Translations under genes and position numbers: made by a program | From: Nitrospira sp. ND1 | GTDB lineage: Bacteria > Nitrospirota > Nitrospiria > Nitrospirales > Nitrospiraceae | DNA: 64,000 bases | NCBI RefSeq assembly: GCF_900170025.1 | Contig: NZ_FWEX01000006.1 | Span: forward strand, 3,384,004 to 3,448,003 | Reading direction: 5' to 3' | The notes under the pieces: model-generated | The model's database searches: none | Seen by the model: the letters and a program-made list of their open reading frames with translations, nothing else | What the model was told of the DNA's origin: nothing | Shown: positions 44,713-54,119 of the stretch, in pieces | Numbering within the stretch: position 1 is the stretch's first letter | How the letters are laid out: the number at the start of each line of letters is the position of its first letter

Positions 44713-45948
44713 ATGCTTCGTGACGGATGTCGATTTTGTGGGACGCTTCTGCAGCACGTCTTTCTTGATCTGGGCATGTCTCCGTTGGCCAATTCATATT
44801 TAAAGGCCCATCAACTAAACCAGATGGAGCCGTTTTATCCGTTACGGGCATTTGTGTGTGAGCGGTGTCTGTTAGTCCAACTAGAAGAATTTGAGAGCCC
44901 TGACCACATCTTCTCCGATTACGCATATTTCTCTTCGTTCTCCGACGTGTTTCTCCAACATGCCAAAGATTATGTCGATATGGCCGTGGAACGATTCTCG
45001 CTGAGCGCCAAAAGTTATGTCGTGGAGATCGCGAGCAATGACGGCTATCTACTGCAAAATTTTGTGGCACGAGGCATTCGCGTGCTGGGGATCGAACCGG
45101 CCAAGAATGTGGCTGAAGTGGCCGTCAAGAAGGGTGTTCCGTCCTGCGTGAAGTTTTTCGGGACCCAGACGGCACGAGAGTTAGTAGCGGAGGAAAGGCG
45201 TCCTGACTTGATCATCGGCAATAATGTCTTGGCGCACGTGCCGGACCTGAATGATTTCGTCGGAGGGCTCAAAATCCTCTTGGCGCCTGAGGGGATTATC
45301 ACGATTGAGTTTCCTCATCTGATGCATCTCATGGGCCTGAATCAGTTCGATACGATTTATCATGAGCATTTTTCCTACTTTTCACTGACTACCGTGAACC
45401 AGGTCTTCGCGAAACATGGCCTGACCATTTTCGATGTCGATGAAATATCGACGCATGGTGGTTCGTTGAGAATCTACGCTCGTCATGATGAGCATCATTC
45501 AAAGCCGGTGACCGAGCGGTTGATGGCCCTGAAGAAGAAGGAAGAAATACAGGGATTTGCGACACTCGCTCACTATCTTTCTTTTTCTGAGAAAGCCCGG
45601 GAGACGAAACGAGCGCTTTTGGAGTTCCTGATTCGGGCAAAACGTGAGGGGAAATCAGTAGTCGCATATGGTGCCGCGGCGAAGGCCAGTACGCTGCTCA
45701 ATTATTGCGGGGTACGCCAGGACTTTGTCGACTATCTTGTGGATAGAAGTACGTACAAGCAAGGACATTGGCTACCCGGGGTGCATATTCCCATTCATGA
45801 CCCCGAACGCATCAAGGAAACGAAGCCCGACTATGTGTTGATTCTTGCCTGGAATCTCAAAGAAGAAATCATGAGGCAAATGAGCTACGTCAGAAATTGG
45901 GGTGGACAGTTTGTTGTGCCGATTCCGGAAGTTCGAATATGCCCCTGA
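44713..45948 (+). CDS. C-methyltransferase-type SAM-dependent methyltransferase
   Basis: 411 residues in the three-part layout of sugar C-3 methyltransferases (NovU/TylC3 type). First is an N-terminal zinc domain with CRFC (6-9) and CERC; then the SAM fold (VVEIASNDGYLLQNF, GIEPAKNVAEVA); then the C-terminal domain YGAAAKASTLLNYCG. Such enzymes add a methyl branch to keto-deoxysugars. The motif YHEHFSYFS in the active-site region is conserved in the family. AAAGGAG precedes the ATG. The acceptor sugar would be CDP- or dTDP-linked; the CDP route begins at 41282. Confidence 0.9.
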   Translation: MLRDGCRFCGTLLQHVFLDLGMSPLANSYLKAHQLNQMEPFYPLRAFVCERCLLVQLEEFESPDHIFSDYAYFSSFSDVFLQHAKDYVDMAVERFSLSAKSYVVEIASNDGYLLQNFVARGIRVLGIEPAKNVAEVAVKKGVPSCVKFFGTQTARELVAEERRPDLIIGNNVLAHVPDLNDFVGGLKILLAPEGIITIEFPHLMHLMGLNQFDTIYHEHFSYFSLTTVNQVFAKHGLTIFDVDEISTHGGSLRIYARHDEHHSKPVTERLMALKKKEEIQGFATLAHYLSFSEKARETKRALLEFLIRAKREGKSVVAYGAAAKASTLLNYCGVRQDFVDYLVDRSTYKQGHWLPGVHIPIHDPERIKETKPDYVLILAWNLKEEIMRQMSYVRNWGGQFVVPIPEVRICP

Positions 45949-46018
45949 TCGATGTGTAGAGAGAAGCTCTTTTGCCGAGTGAATCTTGGTGGGTGAAGAT
46001 ATTGAGGGGCCTGGTGAC

Positions 46019-47329
46019 GTGAAGAGTTTTGATGCAAGCAGAGTTTTGCCGGACGGTTGCGGCGAGGAGATGTATCGATTTATCTCTGAACTCTATCCGA
46101 TCTGTCGAAGTATTACAGGACAGGGTATCCGGGACACGTTCGTGCGCATTCAACAGCATATCCCGTTGAGCATAACTGCCGTGCCAAGCGGAACGCAGGT
46201 GTTTGATTGGACGGTCCCGCTCGAGTGGAATATTCGGGATGCATACGTGGCTGATCGTCAGGGGGTGCGAGTTATTGATTTTAAGCAATCCAACTTGCAT
46301 GTGGTGAGTTATAGCATCCCGACCGCAGCGCGTATGCCGCTACGCGAGCTCAAAGCGCACCTCTTCACGCTGCCGGATCATCCGGATTGGATCCCCTATA
46401 GAACGTCCTATTACAAAGAGTCCTGGGGATTTTGTCTGAGCCATCGTAAATATCTGGACCTTCGTGACGAGGACTATGACGTCGTGATTGACTCGTCCTT
46501 GAAACCGGGACACCTCACCTATGGCGAATACTATTTGCCCGGGGACACTACAGAAGAGGTGCTCATTTCATGTCATGCCTGCCATCCATCACTGTGTAAT
46601 GACAACCTATCAGGAATTGCGGTAGCGACGTTCTTGGCTAAATCGTTACAGACTGGCTCACGTCGATACTCATATCGTTTCCTCTTCCTTCCGGTTACTA
46701 TCGGGGCGATCACCTGGCTAGCCCTCAACCAGCAGAAGGTGTCCAACATCAAGCATGGCTTTGTCCTGACCGGCGTGGGTGATGAGGGGGGCTTCACCTA
46801 CAAGAAAAGTCGAGATGGCAATGCCGACATTGATGCGGCATTTGCCCATGTCTTACAACACTCGGGAGAGTCGTTTGCGGTCACTGAATTTATCCCATAT
46901 GGATACGATGAGCGCCAGTATGGTTCACCGGGATTTAACCTTCCCGTCGGATGTTTCATGCGTCGGGCGAATGGAGGGTATCCGGAGTATCACACGTCTG
47001 CCGACAATCTTGATTTTGTCAAACCGACATCACTGTCGCGATCCCTCCAAGTGGTCCAGTCAGTCGTAGAGGTGTTGGAGTCAAATAGGGGGTACGTCAA
47101 CACGTCCCCCTATTGCGAACCGCAGTTAGGCAAACGTGGTCTCTATCGCACAATCGGAGGAAACGTCACGGGGCAGAGCGCGGAAATGGCTCTTCTCTGG
47201 GTCTTGAACCTGTCTGACGGGGCGCACACCTTATTGCAAATAGCTGAGCGAGCGGGGTTGCCCTTTTCAACCATCAAGCTGGCCGCTGATGCGTTGGAAG
47301 GTCAGGGATTGCTACGTCCTGCTGGTTAG
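46019..47329 (+). CDS. DUF4910 protein (zinc-aminopeptidase-like) with winged-helix tail
   Basis: About 436 residues. The start of the fold, MYRFISELYPICRSITGQGIRDT, and the core LISCHACHPSLCNDNLSG match DUF4910, which is related to M28-type zinc peptidases. Candidate metal residues lie in that core, in GVGDEGGFTY and in YHTSADNLDFV. The last 80 residues look like a winged helix (LLQIAERAGLPFSTIKLAADALEGQG). The family is frequent in sugar clusters, but its reaction is not established; amide or ester hydrolysis of a sugar group is a guess. The start is uncertain: GTG 46019 follows GAGGGG, while TTG 45986 and ATG 46070 are in frame. Confidence 0.85.
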   Translation: MKSFDASRVLPDGCGEEMYRFISELYPICRSITGQGIRDTFVRIQQHIPLSITAVPSGTQVFDWTVPLEWNIRDAYVADRQGVRVIDFKQSNLHVVSYSIPTAARMPLRELKAHLFTLPDHPDWIPYRTSYYKESWGFCLSHRKYLDLRDEDYDVVIDSSLKPGHLTYGEYYLPGDTTEEVLISCHACHPSLCNDNLSGIAVATFLAKSLQTGSRRYSYRFLFLPVTIGAITWLALNQQKVSNIKHGFVLTGVGDEGGFTYKKSRDGNADIDAAFAHVLQHSGESFAVTEFIPYGYDERQYGSPGFNLPVGCFMRRANGGYPEYHTSADNLDFVKPTSLSRSLQVVQSVVEVLESNRGYVNTSPYCEPQLGKRGLYRTIGGNVTGQSAEMALLWVLNLSDGAHTLLQIAERAGLPFSTIKLAADALEGQGLLRPAG

Positions 47330-47487
47330 GGTGCCGAGAGCGTGCGCAGATGGGAATCAGAACTCTCAGTGATGCTAGCCGCAGTGCGATGGTTCTTGGA
47401 GGGTCTGGGTGTTTGTGAGTGAGCGCCGTGTCGCGGTCCAGTTGCGAACGCGCATCGTCACGCGCGTAACGCCAAAGGAGGTTCCGA

Positions 47488-48429
47488 ATGAATAACACAA
47501 TTTACTACGATGCCCAATTGACTGATGACGAGAGAAGAAAACTGATTTTTGAAGGGCAGTTGGTAGCGTATTCACCTCGAGAGCATTCCCTGGCGTTGGT
47601 GGGGCATGCGCGCAAGTTGATCGAAGAGGCTTTTGCCCCGCTCGATCCTGAGACCGCGCAATATCACATGCCTGTTGAGCAATACGCTGAAGTGCTAGGT
47701 AAGCTGAAGCCGCACTTCATTCACCACCCAGAATCCAAGAAACACCTGAAAGGGTTGTTGGCGGAGATGGGCGCTGATCCTGAGAAAACTTACTTCGATG
47801 TCCCCAAAATGCGAAGTTCAACCAGCGATAACTATCTGACGACCGGGATAGCGTATGCGTGGCATCCGCATCGGGATACCTGGTATTCAGCCCCGCCTTG
47901 TCAAATCAATTGGTGGATTCCTATTTACGACTTCCGTTCCGATAATGCGATGGCCTTTCATCCCAAGTATTGGAATCGGGCGGTCAAGAATGATTCCCGT
48001 AGTCACAATTATTATGAGTGGAACAAGCAACATCGGGGCGGACATGTTTCTCAATTTCTGAAAGCCGACCCACGACCCCTTTCCAAGCCTATTGAAACGA
48101 TTGAGATCGATCCCCAAATTCGCATCATTGTTCCTGCGGGCGGAATTATTCTGTTTTCGGCGGCTCAGCTGCATTCGAGTGTGCCGAATACCTCCGGCAA
48201 GACCCGATTCAGTATCGATTTCCGTGTGGTGAATGTGGATGATGCTGCCGCCCGCCGGGGGGCACCTCATGTTGATGAAGAGTGCACAGGAACGACCATG
48301 CGAGACTACCTGCGCGGAACAGACTTGTCCCAGATTCCTGCCGAGATCGTCGCGCTCTACGATGATGGCGCGCAGGAAGACGGTGAGTTGCAGTACAAGC
48401 CGAAGGATGTCTCCACTCCGTCTTTGTAA
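47488..48429 (+). CDS. Putative 2-oxoglutarate/Fe(II) oxygenase
   Basis: 313 residues. The HxD...H facial triad of this superfamily is visible as H128 and D130 in WHPHRDTW and H229 in LHSSVPN, with R240 (TRFSIDFR) placed to bind 2-oxoglutarate. The family name is not certain; phytanoyl-CoA-dioxygenase-like is the closest guess. Hydroxylation or oxidation of a sugar or its substituent would fit the location. AAAGGAGG precedes the ATG closely. The following epimerase gene starts 13 bases later, so they are co-transcribed. Confidence 0.75.
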   Translation: MNNTIYYDAQLTDDERRKLIFEGQLVAYSPREHSLALVGHARKLIEEAFAPLDPETAQYHMPVEQYAEVLGKLKPHFIHHPESKKHLKGLLAEMGADPEKTYFDVPKMRSSTSDNYLTTGIAYAWHPHRDTWYSAPPCQINWWIPIYDFRSDNAMAFHPKYWNRAVKNDSRSHNYYEWNKQHRGGHVSQFLKADPRPLSKPIETIEIDPQIRIIVPAGGIILFSAAQLHSSVPNTSGKTRFSIDFRVVNVDDAAARRGAPHVDEECTGTTMRDYLRGTDLSQIPAEIVALYDDGAQEDGELQYKPKDVSTPSL

Positions 48430-48442
48430 GCGTATTGCTTCT

Positions 48443-49372
48443 ATGCCAAATCTTAATCGGTGGCGTGGCGAAAGAATCCTCGTAACAGGAGGCAGTGGGT
48501 TTCTCGGATCACATCTATGTCAACGGTTGCTCGAGCTGGGGGCGGAGGTACACGCGACTTCACGCGTTGAGCGGACGTCGGAGCCGGGTGGGCCGATTTG
48601 GTGGCAGGTCGATCTTACGGCCATCGATCGTGTGCGGAAACTGCTGACGGATCTGAAGCCTATGGTGGTGTACCATTTGGCTGGGTCTGCTGGCGCGAAG
48701 CCTGACCTTGCTCTCGTATTACCTACCCTCGAAGGGCTTGTGGTTAGCGCCGTTAATATACTTGTGGCAGGAACAGAGGCTGGCTGTGGCCGTATTGTGA
48801 TGACGGGATCACTTACCGAACCGGCTTGGGGCGAGCACGCACCGATTCCAAGTTCTCCCTATGCGGCGGCAAAATGGACGTCGAGCGCCTATGCGCGAAT
48901 GTTTCACCTGCTCTATCAGGCGCCGACCGTGGTTCTTACTCCCTTCATGACATTCGGGCCCGGCCAAGACCGAAGCAAAATTGTTCCGTCCGTCATTCTT
49001 TCACTTCTCAGGCGAGAATCCCCCCGGCTTTCTTCCTGCCTCTGGGAGGTGGATTGGATTTTTATTGATGATCTCGTGGAGGCGTTCCTGGCAGCTGCGG
49101 CAGTTCCAGACATTGAGGGGGGCTGTTTTGATGTGGGAACGGGAACTAACCGGACAGTCCGGTCGGTGGTCGAGCGGATTTTCTTACTGATGGGAGAGCA
49201 GACGCAACCACTATTCGGTATGTTGCCGGATCGCCCGTCGGAACCGGTGCGAAGCGCCGATACGATGCAAACCTACCAACTGTTGAAGTGGCGTGCGCAG
49301 ATTTCCCTGGATGAGGGCTTGAGGCGGACGATTGCTTGGTACACTACTCATGCTGCTATGGGTGGTGCATGA
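48443..49372 (+). CDS. NAD-dependent epimerase/dehydratase (extended SDR)
   Basis: About 309 residues. TGGSGFLGSHL gives the nucleotide-binding motif and YAAAKW the catalytic YxxxK; GPGQDRSKIVPSVIL and FDVGTGTNRTVRSVVE belong to the substrate-binding part. It acts on an unidentified nucleotide sugar. I used ATG 48443; the frame extending back to 48233 overlaps the oxygenase gene. The stop overlaps the next gene's ATG as ATGA (49369-49372). Confidence 0.87.
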   Translation: MPNLNRWRGERILVTGGSGFLGSHLCQRLLELGAEVHATSRVERTSEPGGPIWWQVDLTAIDRVRKLLTDLKPMVVYHLAGSAGAKPDLALVLPTLEGLVVSAVNILVAGTEAGCGRIVMTGSLTEPAWGEHAPIPSSPYAAAKWTSSAYARMFHLLYQAPTVVLTPFMTFGPGQDRSKIVPSVILSLLRRESPRLSSCLWEVDWIFIDDLVEAFLAAAAVPDIEGGCFDVGTGTNRTVRSVVERIFLLMGEQTQPLFGMLPDRPSEPVRSADTMQTYQLLKWRAQISLDEGLRRTIAWYTTHAAMGGA

Positions 49373-50370
49373 CTGCCGCAGCGATGCAGCAGGTCCTGAA
49401 GTGGTATGCCAAGCGAAAAATTCGCGAGCTTTGTCCCTCGAGGATTGCGGACCAATTGTTGGGGGACCAGGGGGCTATTCATCAACTCTGGTCGATAGGG
49501 ATTGTCTCTGGGGCATCGCCCTTGCGCCTTCGCCACGCGCTAGGGGGACTCAATCCGGTACTGACTCGGGAAGATGTTTCGGACGTGAGGGCGTTGTTCG
49601 TCGCGGATCCGTTCCTGCTTCGAGTAGGAGATCTGTGGCACATGTTTTTCGAGGTATACAATTTTGATGCTGATCGTGGTGAGATTGCCTGGGCCACCAG
49701 CAAGGATGGGTTTGCTTGGACCTATCAGAAAGTTGTATTACGGGAATCATTTCACCTGTCCTATCCCTACGTTTTCGAGTGGCACGGCCGATATTATATG
49801 ATTCCAGAAACCCACCAGGCGGAGAGTGTGCGTCTCTACGAAGCTCGGTTGTTTCCGACAAAGTGGGAGTGTACCGACACGTTGCTCCGGGGCCATCGTT
49901 TCAATGATAGTTCAATCTTTTATTATCACGATCGATGGTGGTTATTCAGTGAAACCAACCCAACTTTGGCACACGATACGCTTCGCCTCTATCATGCTCC
50001 TGACCTTCGAGGACCCTGGCAGGAGCATCCTCGATCTCCGATCATTCAAGAGAACCCCCATATTGCAAGGCCGGCAGGACGGGTAGTGGTTGTCGGCGAT
50101 CGCCTCCTCAGGTTTGCGCAGGACTGTTTTCCGGTCTATGGGACAAGGGTACAGGCGTTCGAAATTACGGAGCTGACTCCTTCAACCTACCGTGAGCAGC
50201 CCGCTTCGCGTGGTTCATTATTCGGCCCGAGCTGGAGGCTCTGGACCCAAGGCGGGATGCATCATATCGATTCCCATCCTCTAGATTCCCATCAATGGAT
50301 TGCCGCAGTGGATGGGTGGCGACAAGTTGGGTGGCCGATTCCTGAAGGGTGGCAGAGGGCGACGTGTTGA
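49369..50370 (+). CDS. Beta-propeller protein like the N-terminal part of GINT1 (glucosamine inositolphosphorylceramide transferase)
   Basis: 333 residues. The repeated pattern of short beta blades with aromatic and His residues (ADPFLLRVGDLWHMFFEVYN, SYPYVFEWHGRYYMIPETHQ, DSSIFYYHDRWWLFSETN, HPRSPIIQENPHIARPAGR) matches five-bladed propellers of glycosidase-43/68 style as found in the GINT1_N family. In plants that domain accompanies a glucosamine transferase; in bacteria it occurs in polysaccharide clusters, with unproven activity. Translational overlap with both neighbours suggests a tight functional unit with the SDR before and the glycosyltransferase after. Confidence 0.75.
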   Translation: MTAAAMQQVLKWYAKRKIRELCPSRIADQLLGDQGAIHQLWSIGIVSGASPLRLRHALGGLNPVLTREDVSDVRALFVADPFLLRVGDLWHMFFEVYNFDADRGEIAWATSKDGFAWTYQKVVLRESFHLSYPYVFEWHGRYYMIPETHQAESVRLYEARLFPTKWECTDTLLRGHRFNDSSIFYYHDRWWLFSETNPTLAHDTLRLYHAPDLRGPWQEHPRSPIIQENPHIARPAGRVVVVGDRLLRFAQDCFPVYGTRVQAFEITELTPSTYREQPASRGSLFGPSWRLWTQGGMHHIDSHPLDSHQWIAAVDGWRQVGWPIPEGWQRATC

Positions 50371-51572
50371 AACGGTTGTGGCGATATCTGCAACGGTACC
50401 AACTGTATCTATGGGGACGAGAGGTGATTGCTGCGATTCGCCGCATCTGGCCTCAGTTTCATGGGGGCGTTGTTTCCTTGCACGCCGCAGGGAGTCCACA
50501 CGGCCACGTTTTGATTTCTTACGACAATCATGGGCTGCTCTGTAAAATGCGAGGGCAACCCATTCCCACCAGCCACCCCCAGTTTCTGAAGACTATCATC
50601 ATGGCTCAGACCTTTGTCGATTTGGGCTATGACGTAGATGTGATTCACTGTGAGAATCAGAGATTCATTCCCTGGAAGCCGTACGATATCATGGTTGATA
50701 CACGTCTGAATTTGCAGCGACTACAACCTTATTTACCTTCTACCTGCATCAAGATTCTGCACTGTGATACGGCTCAGATTGTCTACCAAAACGCGGCTGA
50801 AATGGGCAGAATGTTGGCGTTTCAACGGCGGAAGGGGCTCACGGTTCCGCCGAATCGATTGGAAACACCGCATTTAGGGGTTGAACACGCGGATTATCTC
50901 ACGACCTGCGGCAATGAGTTTACGGTGAACACATATACCTATGCGGATAAGCCGATTTTTCGGTTACCCATGGTTGTCCAGCAGATGTGGCCTTGGCCCG
51001 AGAACAAAGACTTCGAGGTGTCCCGTCGCCGGTTTCTTTGGTTTGGAAGTCGAGGAATGGTTCACAAGGGACTCGACTTAGTGCTGGAGGCTTTCGCGAG
51101 AATGCCGGAATGCCAGCTCACCATCGTGGGGCCGGTGCGCAATGAGCCAGAGTTTGCGAATGTTTATCGGAAAGAATTGTTCCACACGCCGAATATCAAG
51201 TGTGTCGGCTGGCTTGATAAGTCCAGTGAGGAGTTTCGAACGGTTTTGGAGCAATCCCTTGCGCATGTCTTTCCCTCTTGCTCTGAGGCCGGGGCGGCGG
51301 CTGTGGTAGAGACCATGGCTGCAGGGGTAATCCCTGTGGTGACCTATGAAGCGTCAATTGACGTGGAGAATTTTGGTTTTCTTTTGGAGGACGCTTCGAT
51401 CGAAACCATCATGCGTCAGGTGCGCGAGATTGCTGCGATGTCTGTGGATGAATTGCGTCGCAGGGCTAAGAAAGCGTGGGAGGCGGCCCACAACAATAAC
51501 ACGCCGGAGAAATTTGAGCGTTCCTATCGTGCAACCATAGAAATGATTTTGGCAAAGCATGGAAGACGATAG
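50364..51572 (+). CDS. Glycosyltransferase (GT4-like)
   Basis: About 402 residues of GT-B fold. The C-terminal half has FLWFGSRGMVHKGLDLVLEAFARMPE and the acceptor/donor region FPSCSEAGAAAVVETMAAGVIPVV, with a Glu-x7-like pair typical of retaining GT4 enzymes. The N-terminal half is less typical and has HCDTAQIVYQNAAEMGRML. Start is GTG 50364, whose codons overlap the previous stop (TGA 50368-50370); GTG 50349 is an alternative. Sugar donor and linkage are not readable. Confidence 0.85.
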   Translation: MLKRLWRYLQRYQLYLWGREVIAAIRRIWPQFHGGVVSLHAAGSPHGHVLISYDNHGLLCKMRGQPIPTSHPQFLKTIIMAQTFVDLGYDVDVIHCENQRFIPWKPYDIMVDTRLNLQRLQPYLPSTCIKILHCDTAQIVYQNAAEMGRMLAFQRRKGLTVPPNRLETPHLGVEHADYLTTCGNEFTVNTYTYADKPIFRLPMVVQQMWPWPENKDFEVSRRRFLWFGSRGMVHKGLDLVLEAFARMPECQLTIVGPVRNEPEFANVYRKELFHTPNIKCVGWLDKSSEEFRTVLEQSLAHVFPSCSEAGAAAVVETMAAGVIPVVTYEASIDVENFGFLLEDASIETIMRQVREIAAMSVDELRRRAKKAWEAAHNNNTPEKFERSYRATIEMILAKHGRR

Positions 51573-51664
51573 CAGCATCTGCCGAAAGATGTTCGCTTCG
51601 GGGAAGGCGGAGGATCATGTCTTCGCCGTCAAGCCTCTGTGGGGCGTAGGGAGCGCATTGACGA

Positions 51665-53116
51665 ATGGCTAAGCTTGGGCGCCAGCTGGGAAAGTTGGCA
51701 AATTTTGTGCTTTTGTTAGGGGCTGCGCTCTGTGCAGGCGTGTTCGCTTTCTTGGTATGGCGCCATGGCATGTCGCTCCGCTATGTGGTGTTCGTGGGGC
51801 TTGCAGTGATACTGGCGCTCGGCGTACGAATGCCGGAATCCCTCAGGATCAATAGTGTGCTTGTCGGCGTATCCACATGTGTCGCGGTCTATCTGGCTGA
51901 ATTGCTCCTCGCCTATTCCGGCACAGCAATTACCTCCTTGGGGGCTCAAGCGTGGTTAAGCTTCCCTCAGGACGCAAACGTACGGGTTGCGGCTGAACGA
52001 ATGAAGACTGTGCAGGAGACTCACCAGAAGTTCGATGCTCGTTCGCGTTTGGAGGTGATCCTGGATATGCGGGCACATGGCGTCAATGCGTATCCGGATG
52101 TCTTCCCAATGGTCCTGTTTGCACCGTCATCCAGTGACAGTATTCAATCCGTGCTGACTAGCCAGTACGAGGAATTATTACCGGTGGCTGGAATGGCCAC
52201 CACGACGACGGTATTTTGCAACGAGAGCGGGGAATATGTCGTATACGAAAGCGATGAGCACGGCTTTCACAATCCGCGTGGCATGTGGGAGCACAGACCG
52301 GTCGAACTTCTTGCGCTGGGTGATTCCTATACCCATGGAGTGTGTGTCCCGTCGGATAAAGGATTTGTGGCCGTGGTCCGGGGACATCATCCGAATACGA
52401 TGAATTTGGGCGTAAATAGCCATGGTCCGCTCACGAGCTTAGCGACGCTTAAAGAGTATGGTCCGGTTCTTAAGCCGAAACTGGTGCTGTGGTTTTATTA
52501 TGAAGGCAATGATCTCAGAGATCTCGACGGGTGGGAGAAGAATTCTCCGCTCTTGATGAAGTATTTGTCATCCTCATTTTCGCAACACTTATTTGAGCGG
52601 CAACCTGAAATCGATCGTTCGTTGAGGGACTATCTTGATGCCGCAATGGCAAAGGCGACCGCTCCGATCTCTCTTGAGAACATCCTGAAGCTTCACCATC
52701 TCCGTCATGCCATGCATTCATTTTATGAGCGCCGCCCAGCCGAACAGGGGTTTCCGGCTGAGTTGCTGGAGTTTCTTCGTCATTCCGGCGCATCCGCTGC
52801 TCCGGAAGACCTTCAACTGTTCGAGCGTATTCTGACCGAGGCCCAGGCAACGGCAAAGACGTGGGGTGGGCGTGTCGTGTTCGTCTATCTGCCCACGTGG
52901 GAACGATATCGCCTCCCTGAATTGGCCAGCAAGGATCGCGACAACGTGCTGGGGATCGCCAGGCGGTTGAAGTTGCATGTAATGGACATGCATGAGGTAT
53001 TTGTCACCCATCCGGATCCCTTATCGCTTTTTCCGTTTCGACGATACGCCCACTACAATGAAGCCGGGCATAAGCTCGTAGGCGAAGAGGTGCTCAGGCA
53101 GTTAGGGAAGCTGTGA
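51665..53116 (+). CDS. Membrane-anchored SGNH hydrolase-like protein
   Basis: 483 residues. Three hydrophobic segments fill the first 90 residues, then a soluble SGNH/GDSL domain follows: nucleophile Ser in LALGDSYTHG (S221), the Asn block YYEGND, and the Asp/His block HYNEAGH near the C-terminus. The layout (membrane part plus periplasmic SGNH domain) is that of enzymes which add or remove O-acetyl groups on polysaccharides. The catalytic side is expected in the periplasm. Start ATG 51665 lacks a strong Shine-Dalgarno. 92 bases separate it from the glycosyltransferase. Confidence 0.8.
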   Translation: MAKLGRQLGKLANFVLLLGAALCAGVFAFLVWRHGMSLRYVVFVGLAVILALGVRMPESLRINSVLVGVSTCVAVYLAELLLAYSGTAITSLGAQAWLSFPQDANVRVAAERMKTVQETHQKFDARSRLEVILDMRAHGVNAYPDVFPMVLFAPSSSDSIQSVLTSQYEELLPVAGMATTTTVFCNESGEYVVYESDEHGFHNPRGMWEHRPVELLALGDSYTHGVCVPSDKGFVAVVRGHHPNTMNLGVNSHGPLTSLATLKEYGPVLKPKLVLWFYYEGNDLRDLDGWEKNSPLLMKYLSSSFSQHLFERQPEIDRSLRDYLDAAMAKATAPISLENILKLHHLRHAMHSFYERRPAEQGFPAELLEFLRHSGASAAPEDLQLFERILTEAQATAKTWGGRVVFVYLPTWERYRLPELASKDRDNVLGIARRLKLHVMDMHEVFVTHPDPLSLFPFRRYAHYNEAGHKLVGEEVLRQLGKL

Positions 53117-53257
53117 CGTCTGCCGATCGTGCGTGTCGAAATGTCGAGCCGGTAAGTGTGTTTTGTTACGTGCCTGTTTGTGGCCTGCGGTGGCTCCGAT
53201 TTTTGCGTTCTTGAGGTTGATCAGAACAGAATGCTTTGAAATGGACGGGTTGAAACG

Positions 53258-54094
53258 GTGAATACACATCAAAAAAAAGTAGCCGTCGTAGTGCCGATGC
53301 ATAATCGGAGTGAGCTCACTCCTGATGAGCAGGTCTCTTTTCAACATCTCACGCATTATCTGCATGCGTATGACAAGTATCTGGTGGTGCCCAACTCACT
53401 CAACATCGACTTGCCGGGCTGTTCGCTCAAGCGTTTTGGCGATGAATATTTCGGGAGTGTTGCCGCGAATACACGCCTCTTATTGTCCGAAACCTTTTAC
53501 CGTTCCTTCAGTGAGTACCAATACATACTGATCTACCATCTTGACGCGTTGGTGTTTTCGGATCAGTTAGAAGCCTGGTGCGATACGGGGCTGGACTACA
53601 TCGGTCCGCCATGGATTCACTGTGCGGACAGCCCCTGGGTGAAGGAAGCACGTGTGGGAAATGGCGGGTTGTCACTGCGGAAGATCGAGAGTTTCCTCAA
53701 GGTATTCCGATCGGACGTCTATTGGATGGAGCCGGAAGAATATTGGCGGGAAAGGTATGCGGGGATGCCTGCCTATGTCCGAATGCTTAATCTGCCGAGG
53801 CGGTTTGCAAAGCGGCTATCCTGGCTGAACAATGCACGTCTTGAGATGTCACAGTGGCACCTCCGTCCTGACGGGACCAAGAATGAAGACCATTTTTGGT
53901 CTGATCGTGCCAAGCATTATGTGCCTGACTTCAGAGTCGCCTCGGTCGAAGTCGGCCTACGCTTTGCGTTCGAGGTGGCGCCTCGCTTGTGTTACGACAT
54001 GAATCACCATCAGTTGCCATTTGGTTGTCATGCCTGGCCACGCTACGATCGCTCGTTTTGGGAACCCTATCTGATTTCGCCGCACGCGGCTTGA
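53258..54094 (+). CDS. DUF5672 family putative glycosyltransferase
   Basis: 278 residues. The start VAVVVPMHNRSELTPDEQVSFQHLTHYL resembles GT-A type transferases, and YILIYHLDALVF, DYIGPPWIHC and VGNGGLSLRKIESFLK match the DUF5672 pattern, where a DxD-like LDALVF and GNGGLSLR are hallmarks. Probably a glycosyltransferase, but the activity is unproven. The GTG start at 53258 has only a weak ribosome site. It lies between the two SGNH genes, so it may form a unit with them. Confidence 0.8.
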   Translation: MNTHQKKVAVVVPMHNRSELTPDEQVSFQHLTHYLHAYDKYLVVPNSLNIDLPGCSLKRFGDEYFGSVAANTRLLLSETFYRSFSEYQYILIYHLDALVFSDQLEAWCDTGLDYIGPPWIHCADSPWVKEARVGNGGLSLRKIESFLKVFRSDVYWMEPEEYWRERYAGMPAYVRMLNLPRRFAKRLSWLNNARLEMSQWHLRPDGTKNEDHFWSDRAKHYVPDFRVASVEVGLRFAFEVAPRLCYDMNHHQLPFGCHAWPRYDRSFWEPYLISPHAA

Positions 54095-54119
54095 TCGACA
54101 GGGCTAGTGTAGCCACAGA

